Of a stretch of DNA of 64,000 nt, positions 7,815 through 18,624 are shown piece after piece; position 1 is the first letter of the stretch, and every line of letters begins with the position of its first letter. A model generated the notes under the pieces. It saw only the letters and a list, made by a program, of their open reading frames with translations, was not told the origin of the DNA and did no database searches. The position numbers were made by a program, and so were the translations under genes. The stretch comes from Nocardia arizonensis (GTDB lineage: Bacteria > Actinomycetota > Actinomycetes > Mycobacteriales > Mycobacteriaceae). The stretch lies in the NCBI RefSeq assembly GCF_001310275.1, contig NZ_LGYZ01000011.1, forward strand, positions 53,964 through 117,963. The letters are read 5' to 3'.

Positions 7815-8837
7815 ATGGGACAACCAACCGGTGTGTGGGGTGGGGACAAGTCACGATTGCGCAGTATGGCGCTCGTCTGCGCCGTGGCCGGAGCCGTATT
7901 CCTCGGCTCCGGCGCGGCGCGAGCCGATAGCGAGCCCGATGCCTCGATCTACCGTTCGCCGGATGTGCCGGTCGAATACGCGCCGCCGCAGCCCGATCAC
8001 CTCGCCGCCGCCTATTATCAGAAGTCGCATCCGAACGTGACCCCGGTGGGCACCAATGATTTCGGCTGTGTTCCCGACGCCGCGCATCCGCGCCCGGTCG
8101 TCCTCGCGCACGGCACCGACACCACCGCGTACTCGGATTGGTCGGCCATCGGCCCGCGACTCGTCGCGGCGGGTCTGTGCGTTTTCGCGCTGAATTACGG
8201 CGGCGCGCCGGGGGCGGACACCTACGGCACCGAGGATCTGCGCACAAGCGCCCGCCAGGTCGCCGAATTCGTGGACACCGTTCTCGGCGCGACCGGCGCG
8301 GCTCAGGTCGATCTGGTGGGGTTCTCCCAGGGCGCCAATGTGACCAGGTACTACGTCAACAAATTGGGCGGCGCGTCGAAGGTGGGGGTCTGGGTCGGCC
8401 TCGCCTCGCCGACCTACGGCGGTGTCATGTACGGGCTGGTCCCGATCGCACAGGCCATTCCCGGCGCGCTTGACGTCTTCGCGCGGGTCACCTCGCCTGC
8501 CGCGGTGCAGCAGGCGCAGGGTTCGCCGACAATGATCGATCTCAACTCCGGCGGCGACACGGTGCCGGGTCCGCGCTACGTGACCGTCGGCAGCCGCGTC
8601 GACGAGATGATCCAGCCGTTCGCCAATATCGCGCTGCGCGGCCCCGGCGCGGAGAACATCGTGCTCCAGGACCTGTGTCCGCAGGATCTGACCGGACATT
8701 TCCACCTGGTCTACGACCCCTTCGTCCGTGACCTGCTGCTCGGCATACTCGACCCGGCCGCCGCACCCGACCCGACCTGTGTCGCGGTGCCGCTCGGAAC
8801 CGGGATTCCCCAGGTCATCATCGCGGGACACTCCTGA
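7815..8837 (+). CDS. Secreted lipase/esterase (alpha/beta hydrolase)
   Basis: This 340-aa protein starts with a basic region and a hydrophobic signal segment (ALVCAVAGAVFLG) ending near AARA, so it is probably exported. The mature part is an alpha/beta hydrolase of the class 2 lipase type: VLAHGTDTTA, nucleophile elbow GFSQG near residue 173 and a late GHFHLVYDP supplying the likely catalytic His. The SGGDTVPGP segment probably carries the acid. The substrate is unknown but probably an ester or acyl lipid. The ATG at 7815 gives the full signal sequence; an internal ATG at 7866 would shorten it. It is 73 nt after the padR gene on the same strand, and a possible terminator follows. Confidence 0.85.
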   Translation: MGQPTGVWGGDKSRLRSMALVCAVAGAVFLGSGAARADSEPDASIYRSPDVPVEYAPPQPDHLAAAYYQKSHPNVTPVGTNDFGCVPDAAHPRPVVLAHGTDTTAYSDWSAIGPRLVAAGLCVFALNYGGAPGADTYGTEDLRTSARQVAEFVDTVLGATGAAQVDLVGFSQGANVTRYYVNKLGGASKVGVWVGLASPTYGGVMYGLVPIAQAIPGALDVFARVTSPAAVQQAQGSPTMIDLNSGGDTVPGPRYVTVGSRVDEMIQPFANIALRGPGAENIVLQDLCPQDLTGHFHLVYDPFVRDLLLGILDPAAAPDPTCVAVPLGTGIPQVIIAGHS

Positions 8838-8914
8838 GCGGCCGGTCCTCGACCGGGTCATGGGGGCAGGGCGCGACGGCCACGCTCCGGCCCGAGTGCA
8901 CGGCATCGGGACGG

Positions 8915-8943
8915 CCGGGCGGAGGTTGGGACACCCCGCCCGG
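8915..8943. terminator. Possible terminator between lipase and def
   Basis: CCGGGCGG at 8915-8922 pairs perfectly with CCGCCCGG at 8936-8943 across a 13-nt loop. There is no clear T tract. The position fits separation of the lipase gene from the def-fmt-rsmB operon. Confidence 0.4.
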
Positions 8944-9011
8944 ACCGCGTACCGGTTGTACCAGGTCAGCGGGCCGGTCTCGGGGATATCGGCGCTGTCG
9001 GCGGTGCTCTC

Positions 9012-9017
9012 TAGAAT
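9012..9017 (+). promoter_or_regulatory. -10 hexamer of the def-fmt-rsmB operon
   Basis: TAGAAT lies 47 nt before the def start codon. No recognisable -35 sequence is at the normal distance. Confidence 0.4.
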
Positions 9018-9064
9018 GGGACGAGCTGTCCTCCAGACCTGTCGAACCGCTTCCGGGAGCCATT

Positions 9065-9628
9065 GTGACCATTCAGCCCGTTCGCCTATTCGGCGATCCG
9101 ATTCTGCGTGCCCGTGCGGCGGAGGTCACCGAATTCGACCGGGAACTGCGTCAGCTGGTCACCGATCTGACCGAGACCATGCACGACGACGGCGGGGTCG
9201 GCATGGCGGCGCCGCAGATCGGGATCGGCTCGCGGGTCTTCGTCTACGACACCGGCGACGCGGCCGGACATCTGGTGAATCCGACCTACACGGTGGTCGG
9301 CGACGAGGAACAAGTGGGTACGGAGGGATGTCTCTCCATCCCGGGCCTGCGCTACGACACCCGACGCGCGCTGCGAGTGCACGCCCGCGGCGTCGACATG
9401 ACGGGCGCGCCGGTCGAATTCGCGGCCGAGGGGCTGCTCGCCCGCTGCGTCCAGCACGAGACCGACCACTTGGACGGGGTGCTGTTCATCGACCGGCTCG
9501 ACCCGGCGGCGCGTAAGGAGGCCATGCGCACCATTCGCGAATCCGACTGGTTCACCGCCGGTATCACCGTCCGCGGCTCTCGGGCGCTCGGCGCGGGGCA
9601 GCCGGGACCGTTCGGGCGGGTCCGCTGA
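9065..9628 (+). CDS. def: Peptide deformylase
   Basis: This 187-aa metalloenzyme removes the N-formyl group from nascent proteins. The three family motifs are present: GVGMAAPQ (motif 1) near residue 45, EGCLS (motif 2) near residue 90 and HETDH (motif 3) near residue 133. The Cys and two His side chains of motifs 2 and 3 bind the metal. The start is GTG at 9065. The stop overlaps the fmt start (TGATG), so translation is coupled. This pairing is functionally natural, because Fmt adds the formyl group that deformylase removes. Confidence 0.95.
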   Translation: MTIQPVRLFGDPILRARAAEVTEFDRELRQLVTDLTETMHDDGGVGMAAPQIGIGSRVFVYDTGDAAGHLVNPTYTVVGDEEQVGTEGCLSIPGLRYDTRRALRVHARGVDMTGAPVEFAAEGLLARCVQHETDHLDGVLFIDRLDPAARKEAMRTIRESDWFTAGITVRGSRALGAGQPGPFGRVR

Positions 9629-10551
9629 TGCGCCTCCTCTTCGCCGGTACTCCCGAACCCGCCGTGCCCTCGCTGCGGCGTTTCATCGAATCCGATCGCC
9701 ACGAAGTGATCGCGGTGCTCACCCGGCCGGACGCGGTCGCCGGGCGCGGGCGCAAGGTCATGCGGTCGCCGGTCGGGCAGCTCGCCGACGAGCACGGCAT
9801 CCCGGTGCTGACCCCGCGCCGTCCCGCCGACCCCGAATTCGTCGCCGAACTCACCGAATTGGCGCCGGACTGCTGTCCCGTGGTCGCCTACGGCGCGCTG
9901 CTGCCGCAGTCGGTGCTCGACATCCCGCGCTTCGGCTGGATCAATCTGCATTTCTCCCTGCTGCCCGCTTGGCGCGGCGCCGCGCCCGTGCAGGCGGCCA
10001 TCGACGCCGGTGACGAGATCACCGGCGCGTCCACGTTCCGTATCGAGAAGGGACTCGACACCGGTCCGGTCTTCGGCGTGGTCACGGAGAAGATCGCGTT
10101 GACCGACACGGCGGGTACCCTGCTGGCCCGCCTCGCCGAAACCGGCGCCCGCCTGTTGGAGACGACCATCGACGGGGTGGAAGACGGCACGCTGCAAGCG
10201 ATTCCGCAGGCCACCGACGGCGTCACCTACGCGCCCAAGGTCGATACGGAGGACGGGCACATCCGCTGGGATCAGCCCGCGCTGGCCATCGGCAGGCGCG
10301 TGCGCGCGGTGACCCCCGCGCCCGGAGCCTGGACCGAGGTCGGCGGTGTGCGCCTGAAGGTCGGGCCGGTCGAGTTGGTCGAGGAAGAACTTCCGATGCG
10401 CGCCATCGAGGTGCGCAAATCCGGTGTGTTCGTCGGCACGGCCACCACGGCGGTCCGGCTGGATCAGGTGCAGCCACCGGGCAAGCGCATGATGAATGCC
10501 CTGGACTGGGCCAGGGGAGCGCGTCTGGAACCCGGCGCGGTGGTCGAATGA
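9628..10551 (+). CDS. fmt: Methionyl-tRNA formyltransferase
   Basis: This 307-aa enzyme transfers a formyl group from 10-formyl-THF to initiator methionyl-tRNA. It shows the family start [17 protein letters not shown], the [17 protein letters not shown] active-site stretch near residue 108 (Asn and His catalytic) and the ITGAST loop that follows. The C-terminal OB-like domain carries TPAPGAWT near residue 229. The ATG overlaps the def stop by one base, and rsmB follows, so def-fmt-rsmB reads as one operon, as in M. tuberculosis (fmt-fmu, Rv1406-1407). Confidence 0.96.
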   Translation: MRLLFAGTPEPAVPSLRRFIESDRHEVIAVLTRPDAVAGRGRKVMRSPVGQLADEHGIPVLTPRRPADPEFVAELTELAPDCCPVVAYGALLPQSVLDIPRFGWINLHFSLLPAWRGAAPVQAAIDAGDEITGASTFRIEKGLDTGPVFGVVTEKIALTDTAGTLLARLAETGARLLETTIDGVEDGTLQAIPQATDGVTYAPKVDTEDGHIRWDQPALAIGRRVRAVTPAPGAWTEVGGVRLKVGPVELVEEELPMRAIEVRKSGVFVGTATTAVRLDQVQPPGKRMMNALDWARGARLEPGAVVE

Positions 10552-10588
10552 ACCGCGAGACGATTCGAACCCGAGCGGAACGGCGATC

Positions 10589-12145
10589 ATGAACCCACAG
10601 CACGAATCGGCGGCCTCGGGAGATGGGCGGCGCGCGGGCGGCCGCTCGGATCGTGCGGCGGGCGGTTCGCGGGAGCGCGGTGGCGAGCGCCGGTCGGGCG
10701 GTCGCGACGACGGCGCGCGCGGGGGATCGGCCCGGCGAGCGCAGACCGCGCGCGGCAAGGGCGGCCCGGAGAACGCGAGAAAGTCCGCGCGGCCGCGTGA
10801 TCGGGCATCCGCCGGAGATCCCGTGCGCACGGCGGCACGGGATGTGCTGCGAGCGGTACGGGAACGTGACGCCTACGCCAATCTCGTACTGCCCGGACTG
10901 CTTCGCGACCGCGGCATCTCCGGCCGCGACGCCGCACTGGCCACCGAGCTCGCCTACGGCGCGTGCCGGGCACAGGGCACCCTGGACGCGGTGATCGCCG
11001 AGGGAGCGGGCCGACCGGTCGCCGAGATCGACGGGCCGCTGCTCGACGTGCTTCGCCTCGGCGTGTATCAGTTGCTGCGCACCAGGATCTGCGCGCACGC
11101 CGCGGTGGACACCTCGGTGGCGTTGGCGCGCGCCGAATTCGGCGCGGGCAAGGCGGGCTTCGTCAATGCCGTGCTGCGCCGGGCGGCCGAGCGCGGCGCG
11201 CGGGAATGGGTCGAGGCGCTGGCCCCGCGGGATCCGGTGGGACACTTGGCCTTCGAATACGCTCATCCGGTCTGGATCGCCCAGGCATTCGCGGACGCGC
11301 TTGGCGAGCGCGCGAATGAACTCGCGGATCTGCTCGCCGCCGACGACGCCCGGCCCGCGGTTCACCTGGTCGCGCGGCCGGGCGATATCAGCGCCGAGGA
11401 ACTGGCACTGGTCACCGGCGGCGAACCCGGTCGCTGGTCGCCGTATTCGGTGTACCTGGACGGCGGTGACCCGGGTGAACTCGCTGCGGTGCGCGAGGGT
11501 CTGGCGGGCGTGCAGGACGAGGGCAGCCAACTGGTCGCTCTCGCGCTGACCAGGGCGCCGCTGATCGGGCCGGACGGCGGCCGGTGGCTGGACCTGTGCG
11601 CGGGACCGGGCGGCAAGGCGGTGCTGCTCGGCGCGCTGGCCGCGATCGACGGTTACCGTCTCGACGCCGTCGAACCCTCCGTTCACCGGGCCGAACTGGT
11701 CCGCAAGGCGACCGCGGGCCTACCGGTCGAGGTGCACACCGTCGACGGCCGCGCCAGCGGCCTGACTTCCGGCTACGACCGCATTCTCGTCGACGCGCCC
11801 TGTTCGGGGCTCGGCGCGCTGCGGCGCAGACCCGAGGCGCGCTGGCGTCGCACCCCGGCCGATGTCCGCGATCTCGTCGTGCTGCAACGCGAACTCCTCA
11901 CCGCCGCATGGGAACTGCTGCGGCCCGGCGGTGTCGTGGTGTACTCGACGTGTTCACCGCATCTGCCGGAGACGGTCGCCGTCGTCGCCGATCTGGTGCG
12001 CCGCACCGGCGCCTTCCAACTCGACACGCGAGAGTTACTGCCCGGCGTCACCGATATCGGCGACGGACCGTCGGCGCAGTTGTGGCCGCACCGCCACGGC
12101 ACCGACGCCATGTTCCTGGCCGCCCTGCGCAAACCAAAGGACTGA
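10589..12145 (+). CDS. rsmB: 16S rRNA m5C967 methyltransferase RsmB (Fmu/Sun family)
   Basis: This 518-aa SAM-dependent enzyme methylates a cytosine in 16S rRNA. The first 75 residues are an Arg/Gly-rich low-complexity extension. A NusB-like helical domain (about 75-210) follows, then a Rossmann methyltransferase with DLCAGPGGKA as the SAM loop near residue 334, DAPCSGLGALRRRPE and VYSTCSPH. The Cys in PCSG and TCS are the catalytic pair of Nol1/Nop2/Sun enzymes. The start is set at ATG 10589; an upstream in-frame frame overlaps fmt. It converges on the sigma factor gene across a 215-nt gap that holds only a weak 6-bp hairpin (12190-12206). Confidence 0.93.
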   Translation: MNPQHESAASGDGRRAGGRSDRAAGGSRERGGERRSGGRDDGARGGSARRAQTARGKGGPENARKSARPRDRASAGDPVRTAARDVLRAVRERDAYANLVLPGLLRDRGISGRDAALATELAYGACRAQGTLDAVIAEGAGRPVAEIDGPLLDVLRLGVYQLLRTRICAHAAVDTSVALARAEFGAGKAGFVNAVLRRAAERGAREWVEALAPRDPVGHLAFEYAHPVWIAQAFADALGERANELADLLAADDARPAVHLVARPGDISAEELALVTGGEPGRWSPYSVYLDGGDPGELAAVREGLAGVQDEGSQLVALALTRAPLIGPDGGRWLDLCAGPGGKAVLLGALAAIDGYRLDAVEPSVHRAELVRKATAGLPVEVHTVDGRASGLTSGYDRILVDAPCSGLGALRRRPEARWRRTPADVRDLVVLQRELLTAAWELLRPGGVVVYSTCSPHLPETVAVVADLVRRTGAFQLDTRELLPGVTDIGDGPSAQLWPHRHGTDAMFLAALRKPKD

Positions 12146-12360
12146 TCCGGGCGAGAAGGGTTTCGCGCGCCTGCGGGAGGAGGCCGAGGGCGCGGTGGCG
12201 CCGCGCAATCCTCGTGCGCCTCGACCGCGTCGACCCATGGCATTTGCGCGAACTGCTGGACGCGGCGTGATGGATCGTCGCGCCCGCGACGCTGCGGCGA
12301 GAGCGCGAGCGAAACGCCTGAGACAAGCGGGAACCCGTGGGCCGCACACGAATCGCGCGT

Positions 12361-13263
12361 TCAGTCGCGCTGCGAGAGTTCCCGCAGCCGGGCCAGGGTC
12401 TTGGCGAGAATGCGCGAGACGTGCATCTGCGAGATGCCCATCTGCTGGGCGATCTGGGTCTGGGTCATGGATTCGAAGAAGCGCATGGTGAGGATGCGGC
12501 GTTCTCGTTCGGGCAGCCCGGCCAGCAGCGGGCGGATCGCCACGTATTCCTCGACCCGGTCGAACTGCGATTCCTCCTCGCCCAGGGTGTCAAGCAGCGA
12601 CGCATCGGTATCGCGCCCGAGCGAGGCCGCGTCGATCGAACTCGGTTGGTAGGCGTTGCCCGCGATGACGGCCTGGGTGACCTCGTCGGGGTCGACGCCG
12701 AGTTCGGCCGCGATCTCCTTGGCGGTCGGGGAGCGGCCGAGCGTCTGCGACAACGTGTCGATCGCGGCGCCGATGCGCAGATGGGTCTCCTTGACCCGGC
12801 GCGGTACCCGCATGGCCCAGGTGTGGTCGCGGAAATAGCGTCTGACCTCGCCCATGATGGTGGGTACGGCGAAGGACAGGAAGTTGGAGCCGCGCGCGAC
12901 GTCGAAACGGTCGACCGCGTGCACCAGCCCGACTCGCGCCACCTGCGTGAGATCGTCGAACGGTTCCCCGCGTCCGCTGAACTTGCGGGCGATGTGATCG
13001 GCGAGCGGAATGCAGCGGTTGATCAGTTCCGCGCGCCGCGCGCTGTGTTCGGCCGAGCCCGGCGCGCTGGCCGCGAGTTGCGCGAAGATCGCGCCGAGAT
13101 CGTCGTAGCCACCCGCGACAGAACCGACCTCCTCGACGGTTTCGGCGTCCTCGGCGGCGTCCTCGGTGTCTTCGGTGGCGGTGATTTCGGTGGTCGTCTC
13201 GTCGGGTTCCTCGGTGGTCGTCGGTTCGCTGCGTCGTGCCCGGTGGGTATCCTGCTCCGCCAC
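12361..13263 (-). CDS. SigF/SigB-type alternative sigma factor
   Basis: This 300-aa sigma-70 family protein has region 2 (IPLADHIARKFSGRGEPFDD then QVARVGLVHAVDRF) at about residues 85-155, region 3 (LGRSPTAKEIAAELGVD) near 190-235 and a region 4 helix-turn-helix (MTQTQIAQQMGISQMHVSR) near 265-290. This SigB/SigF/SigG pattern is used for stress or sporulation-like responses. The first 60 residues are very rich in Glu and Thr, longer than mycobacterial SigF. The GTG at 13263 overlaps the rsbW stop by one base (TAGTG), so the two are translationally coupled. SigF in other genera is controlled by RsbW binding. Confidence 0.9.
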   Translation of the reverse strand: MAEQDTHRARRSEPTTTEEPDETTTEITATEDTEDAAEDAETVEEVGSVAGGYDDLGAIFAQLAASAPGSAEHSARRAELINRCIPLADHIARKFSGRGEPFDDLTQVARVGLVHAVDRFDVARGSNFLSFAVPTIMGEVRRYFRDHTWAMRVPRRVKETHLRIGAAIDTLSQTLGRSPTAKEIAAELGVDPDEVTQAVIAGNAYQPSSIDAASLGRDTDASLLDTLGEEESQFDRVEEYVAIRPLLAGLPERERRILTMRFFESMTQTQIAQQMGISQMHVSRILAKTLARLRELSQRD

Positions 13264-13703
13264 TACGCCTTCCCTCGGACCCGACGGAACTCGACCGTCG
13301 TCGGATATCCGGAAGCCGTCGTATCGAATGGTTCCTGGGTCGCCTCGACCGAATCGGTGAGGGTGCGCAGCACGTGCCAGCCGAAACTGCGCTGATCGGG
13401 TAGCCCTTCGGTGGCCGCGGTGCCGCTGACGTTGACGTGCAGTTCGGTCTCGCCGATGGTGAAGCGGCAGAGCAGGCTCGTCTCGGGCACGGCGATCGCG
13501 ATCAGCGTCGAACACACCTCGTCCACCGCGAGTCGGATATCGGCGACCTCGTCGAGCGTGAAATCGCTGAGTAGGACGAGGGTTTCGGCGAGCCCGCGCA
13601 CGATGGGCAGCTGTGTGACCGATGCGGCCACCCGAATCTCCACCGGGGTGCTGTAGATCCCCTGTTCCGCCGAAATGTTGATCACCTTGTGAAGGCTACC
13701 CAT
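13263..13703 (-). CDS. rsbW: RsbW-type anti-sigma factor (GHKL ATPase)
   Basis: This 146-aa protein is a predicted serine kinase/anti-sigma factor with a histidine-kinase-like ATPase fold. The N-box [12 protein letters not shown] lies near residue 58 and a later [15 protein letters not shown] serves the G-box role. It should bind the sigma factor encoded directly downstream and release it when an RsbV-type antagonist binds. No rsbV is in the window. The ATG at 13703 has little ribosome-binding site; GTG at 13685 is an alternative. The gap to the divergent rpe start is only about 70 nt, and no SigF-type GTTT/GGGTAT promoter was found in it. Confidence 0.85.
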   Translation of the reverse strand: MGSLHKVINISAEQGIYSTPVEIRVAASVTQLPIVRGLAETLVLLSDFTLDEVADIRLAVDEVCSTLIAIAVPETSLLCRFTIGETELHVNVSGTAATEGLPDQRSFGWHVLRTLTDSVEATQEPFDTTASGYPTTVEFRRVRGKA

Positions 13704-13757
13704 TCGCGGCGGGCGCAATCAGCGTTTGGGGGTGGCCGGACGCCGAAACGGCGGCGG

Positions 13758-13763
13758 TACACT
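13758..13763 (+). promoter_or_regulatory. -10 hexamer of rpe, leaderless
   Basis: TACACT ends 8 nt before the GTG of rpe at 13772, implying transcription from about the start codon. There is no ribosome-binding site. Confidence 0.5.
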
Positions 13764-13771
13764 GCGGCATT

Positions 13772-14452
13772 GTGACGTTCACCCGCCCGGCCGTGCCGAT
13801 GATCGCCCCTTCCATTCTGTCCGCCGACTTCGCGAATCTCGCCGGGGAGGTCCGCGCGGTAGCCGGGTCGGACTGGCTGCACGTCGACGTGATGGACGCG
13901 CATTTCGTGCCGAATCTCACCCTCGGACTCCCGGTCGTGCAGAGTCTGCTGAAGGCCACCGACATTCCGCTGGACTGCCACCTCATGATCGAGGACCCGG
14001 CGCGCTGGGCGCCGCCCTATGCCGAGGCGGGCGCGCACAATGTGACCTTCCACGCCGAGGCGTCCGACGATCCGATCGCGGTGGCCCGCGATATCCGCGC
14101 CGCGGGGGCCAAGGCGGGGCTCTCGGTCAAGCCGAACACCCCGATCGAGCCCTACCTGGAGATCCTGCGCGACTTCGACACCCTGCTCGTGATGAGCGTC
14201 GAACCGGGTTTCGGCGGGCAGTCGTTCATTCCCCAGGTACTGGAGAAGGCGCGCGTGGTGCGCAATCTGGTCGACGCGGGCGAACTGCGGTTGATCGTGG
14301 AGATCGACGGCGGCATCAACGCCGACACGATCGAACAGGCCGCCGAGGCGGGTGTGGACTGCTTCGTCGCCGGGTCGGCGGTGTACAATACGGCCGATCC
14401 GGGCGCCACCGTCCAAACTCTGCGCACTATCGCGGCGGCGCACCGCGCTTAG
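13772..14452 (+). CDS. rpe: Ribulose-phosphate 3-epimerase
   Basis: This 226-aa TIM-barrel enzyme interconverts ribulose 5-phosphate and xylulose 5-phosphate. The order of motifs is typical: [13 protein letters not shown] at residue 10, the metal-binding histidine in [14 protein letters not shown] near 40, LDCHLMI near 68, [11 protein letters not shown] near 147 and EIDGGIN near 180. GTG at 13772 matches the start of other family members and follows a -10 hexamer directly. It is separated from ribE by a gene on the opposite strand; in M. tuberculosis rpe is followed by ribG. Confidence 0.95.
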   Translation: MTFTRPAVPMIAPSILSADFANLAGEVRAVAGSDWLHVDVMDAHFVPNLTLGLPVVQSLLKATDIPLDCHLMIEDPARWAPPYAEAGAHNVTFHAEASDDPIAVARDIRAAGAKAGLSVKPNTPIEPYLEILRDFDTLLVMSVEPGFGGQSFIPQVLEKARVVRNLVDAGELRLIVEIDGGINADTIEQAAEAGVDCFVAGSAVYNTADPGATVQTLRTIAAAHRA

Positions 14453-14930
14453 CCGACACGGCCCGGCCGATACCGCGCGCACGGCCCAGCTCCAGGGCCG
14501 CGTCGACCACCCGTGCCAGTCGCGGCGGCGGCGCCGCGGGTGCGGGCGGCTCGATCCAGATGCGGTATCCGGTGCGCTCGTCCTGCGGCGAGGGCAGCAC
14601 GACCTGACTGCCCGAACACGCCACGGTGGCGTAGAGGCGGAACAGTTCGGCCGAAGCCGGGGCGCCGATGCTGTCGGGCTGTCCCGGTCCGGTGATGAAG
14701 GTCCAGCGTCTGGCGCGGGGATGGTCGACGACCGGCGCCGTCAGGTGCTCGCCGAGCAGCAGTGACCGGACCCGGTCGCCGAGATCGGCGGGCATGGTGA
14801 TCGCGCCGTAGCGGGCGCCGATGTGCAGCAATATGCGGCGTGAGGTGGGATCGATCGACGCGGGCATCTGGAATTCGCGTCGGTATTGCACACAGCGAAC
14901 TTCCAGCGTCGAATCGAGAAGTGTGGTCAC
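14427..14930 (-). CDS. Hypothetical 167-aa protein, paralogue of the gene at 46545
   Basis: I do not recognise a function. High third-position GC and a continuous frame support coding. The protein has an N-terminal strand-rich segment, then [11 protein letters not shown] near residue 77, an LPSPQDE stretch and a Pro/Ala tail. The layout, and the match of [18 protein letters not shown] to GDVRRFLRANNLSGPVI, show homology to the 163-aa protein at 46545. It resembles small actinobacterial proteins sometimes loosely labelled as DNA primase/polymerase, which is not established. Start choice is uncertain: GTG 14930 gives the part matching the paralogue, while ATG 15128 or 15155 would extend it into a less coding-like stretch. 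Its 3' end overlaps rpe by 26 nt on the opposite strand. Confidence 0.6.
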   Translation of the reverse strand: MTTLLDSTLEVRCVQYRREFQMPASIDPTSRRILLHIGARYGAITMPADLGDRVRSLLLGEHLTAPVVDHPRARRWTFITGPGQPDSIGAPASAELFRLYATVACSGSQVVLPSPQDERTGYRIWIEPPAPAAPPPRLARVVDAALELGRARGIGRAVSAKRGAPPR

Positions 14931-15416
14931 GCCGTACCCCCCATTGTGTCGCATTCGTTCTGACCCACCATGCGGTCCGTACTTTCTCGCGTCGTCGATG
15001 TCGGCCGGGGCGAACTCCGGGATATCCGCCGCTCCCGGGAGAAGATGGGCGCTGCATTCGCGCTGACCTGGCTCGATCCGTAGCTCGGGAAACGGAGGTT
15101 GAACCGGGGGAATCAGCCGCGTAACCATGGTGCGTCCATTTCCGCTGACGGGCAAGCAATATGTGTGAGCGTGTTCTCGGATGGGTATCGACCCGTTACC
15201 GACTTTATCCGCCGTAGGTGACTTCCATTCGTTCGGTATCGAAAGTCCGGCTTAATAGTTCCCCGCGCAAGCTGGACGTCGAATTATCGGCCGGAATATC
15301 CGTAATACCGTCCGGTTTCCGGCGTGCCCGCCGCCGGGCGGGCCGCATTCCGGGAGCGCGGTCGCGTGCGACCCGTCTCTGTGATACCGCACATGTTGGC
15401 TACGACCCCTCGTCGT
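14931..15416. other. Long intergenic stretch upstream of ribE
   Basis: No convincing gene is present between the minus-strand hypothetical gene and the ribE leader, although the minus-strand gene could start as far up as 15155. The part from about 15230 to 15310 is visibly richer in A and T than its surroundings. No ribD/ribG is here. I see no repeat or clear terminator. Confidence 0.5.
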
Positions 15417-15518
15417 TAGGCTGGGGGACGGGTACGGACCGGCGAACAGGTCCGGGAATAGCGCAACCGGCCCCGGCTGTTGGCGTAACCGTACGTACAC
15501 CAGAACAGGAGCGTCAGG
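15417..15518 (+). promoter_or_regulatory. ribE -10 hexamer and structured leader
   Basis: TAGGCT at 15417-15422 is a plausible -10. The leader can form a local hairpin (CGGACC 15435-15440 with GGTCCG 15449-15454) or a long stem (GTACGG 15432-15437 with CCGTAC 15489-15494). The two share bases and exclude each other. The FMN riboswitch core sequences are absent. Confidence 0.35.
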
Positions 15519-16142
15519 ATGTTCACAGGCATCGTCGAGGAATTGGGCGAGATCGTCACCGTCGAACGGTTGGCCGACGCCGCCCGCCTGACGATCAGGG
15601 GCAAACTCGTGACCTCCGATGCCGGACACGGCGATTCGATCGCGGTGAACGGCGTGTGCCTGACGGTCGTCGACGTCGTGGACGGTGACAGCTTCACCGT
15701 GGACGTCATGCGCGAGACGCTGAACCGGTCCGGTATCGGCGGGCTCGAGGCGGGCGCGCGGGTGAATCTGGAGCGCGCCGCCGCGCTGAACAGCAGGCTG
15801 GGCGGGCATTTGGTCCAGGGCCACGTCGATGGCACCGGCACCGTGCTCGCGCGCACGCCTTCGCAGAACTGGGAGGTGGTGCGGATCTCCCTACCGGACG
15901 CGATCGCCCGCTATGTGGTCGAGAAGGGCTCCATCACCGTGGACGGCATCTCCCTCACGGTCTCGGGACTCGGTATCGGCGACGAGCCCGCCGCCGACGG
16001 CAATCGCGACTGGTTCGAGGTCTCGCTCATTCCGACCACGCTGTCGCTGACCAATCTGGGCGCCGCCCCGGTCGGGGCACGGGTCAATCTCGAGGTCGAC
16101 GTCATCGCCAAGTACGTGGAACGGCTCCAGCAGCGCGGGTGA
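15519..16142 (+). CDS. ribE: Riboflavin synthase alpha chain
   Basis: This 207-aa trimeric enzyme converts two 6,7-dimethyl-8-ribityllumazines into riboflavin. It consists of two homologous beta-barrel (lumazine-binding) halves: MFTGIVEELGEI at the start and VNGVCLTVVD in the first half, then VQGHVDGTGTVL and VDGISLTVSGLG in the second. Length fits the family. The ATG at 15519 follows CAGGAG. It opens a riboflavin cluster with ribBA and ribH. The deaminase/reductase ribD, which usually accompanies it in mycobacteria, is not in this window. Confidence 0.95.
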   Translation: MFTGIVEELGEIVTVERLADAARLTIRGKLVTSDAGHGDSIAVNGVCLTVVDVVDGDSFTVDVMRETLNRSGIGGLEAGARVNLERAAALNSRLGGHLVQGHVDGTGTVLARTPSQNWEVVRISLPDAIARYVVEKGSITVDGISLTVSGLGIGDEPAADGNRDWFEVSLIPTTLSLTNLGAAPVGARVNLEVDVIAKYVERLQQRG

Positions 16143-16184
16143 TGCGCGCGGGTGGGGGTCGGTCGGTGCGCGCCACCCAGGCTT

Positions 16185-16190
16185 TACTGT
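16185..16190 (+). promoter_or_regulatory. Possible internal promoter before ribBA
   Basis: TACTGT lies in the 84-nt gap between ribE and ribBA, 36 nt before the ribBA start. No good -35 is visible, so readthrough from ribE is equally possible. Confidence 0.35.
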
Positions 16191-16226
16191 AGTGAGGCAC
16201 CTATTTCGAGATGGAGCACAGCAGAC

Positions 16227-17976
<1,750 letters not shown>

Positions 17977-17979
17977 CCG

Positions 17980-18501
17980 ATGCCCGTCGTCCGTATGTGG
18001 AGAAGGAACCCCGCCCCGGCGGGGGCGGGCTCGGAGTGGGAGTGGGAGGTGCGCCCCCGCCGGTCCGTGCGCACGGCGTGGATCGTGGCGATCGTGCTGG
18101 TCGTGGTCTTCGGAATCGGCGGCATCTGGCTGCGCTCCGGGTCCACCGGCGTGAACTTCCGGGTCGTCGACCAACTCGCCATGATCGGCATCGGCATCCT
18201 GCTTGCCTGTGCCGTCCTCATGCTGACCCGGCCGCGGGTGCGCGCCGGAGCGCGCGGTGTCTCGGTGCGTAACGTGCTGGGCGACACCGAATTCGAGTGG
18301 AAGGACATCCGCGGCGTCAGCTTCCCGGAGCGCAAGTCCTGGGCTCGCCTTGAACTGGTGAACGACGACTACGTTCCCCTGCTGGCCATCCGCGCCAACG
18401 ACAAGGACCACGCCGCCGACGCCATGGACCGCCTGCGCGCCTTCGGCGCAACCTACGCCACCGGCCGCAATCCCCGGGCGGACGACGACTCCGGCGCCTG
18501 A
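17980..18501 (+). CDS. PH-domain membrane protein (Rv1417-like)
   Basis: This 173-aa protein has two predicted membrane helices (TAWIVAIVLVVVFGIGGIWL near residue 30 and MIGIGILLACAVLML near 67) followed by a short bacterial PH-like domain with VRNVLGDTEFEWKDIRGVSF and the C-terminal helix AMDRLRAFG. The function is unknown. M. tuberculosis has a membrane protein, Rv1417, directly after ribH in the same place, so this is very likely its orthologue. Whether it takes part in flavin metabolism is not shown. ATG 17980 is used; ATG 17995 is possible. A strong terminator follows. Confidence 0.8.
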   Translation: MPVVRMWRRNPAPAGAGSEWEWEVRPRRSVRTAWIVAIVLVVVFGIGGIWLRSGSTGVNFRVVDQLAMIGIGILLACAVLMLTRPRVRAGARGVSVRNVLGDTEFEWKDIRGVSFPERKSWARLELVNDDYVPLLAIRANDKDHAADAMDRLRAFGATYATGRNPRADDDSGA

Positions 18502-18574
18502 CCCGCGACCGGCGCAATCCTCGCGGTCTCATACTGCGGGCGCGCTGGCCCGCCGTCCATGGTGGTTCGCGCGA

Positions 18575-18614
18575 CGGGACCGGCGGCGTCGAGGGGTTTC
18601 CGCCGCCGGTCCCG
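18575..18614. terminator. Bidirectional terminator after the rib operon
   Basis: The 13-bp arm at 18575-18587 pairs perfectly with 18602-18614 across a 14-nt loop. It lies between the convergent ends of the PH-domain gene and ggt and could serve both. Confidence 0.75.
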
Positions 18615-18624
18615 GCGCGTCGCC

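Noticed and set aside
12146..12360. Small gene or strong terminator between rsmB and the sigma factor gene
   Set aside because: Open frames are Arg-rich shadows and the only hairpin (12190-12206) has a 6-bp stem.
13704..13771. SigF-dependent promoter for rsbW
   Set aside because: GTTT is present on the minus strand but no GGGTA-like -10 lies at the correct distance.
15417..15518. FMN riboswitch upstream of ribE
   Set aside because: The leader has a partly similar GACCGGCG, but the conserved RFN core segments and their order are missing.
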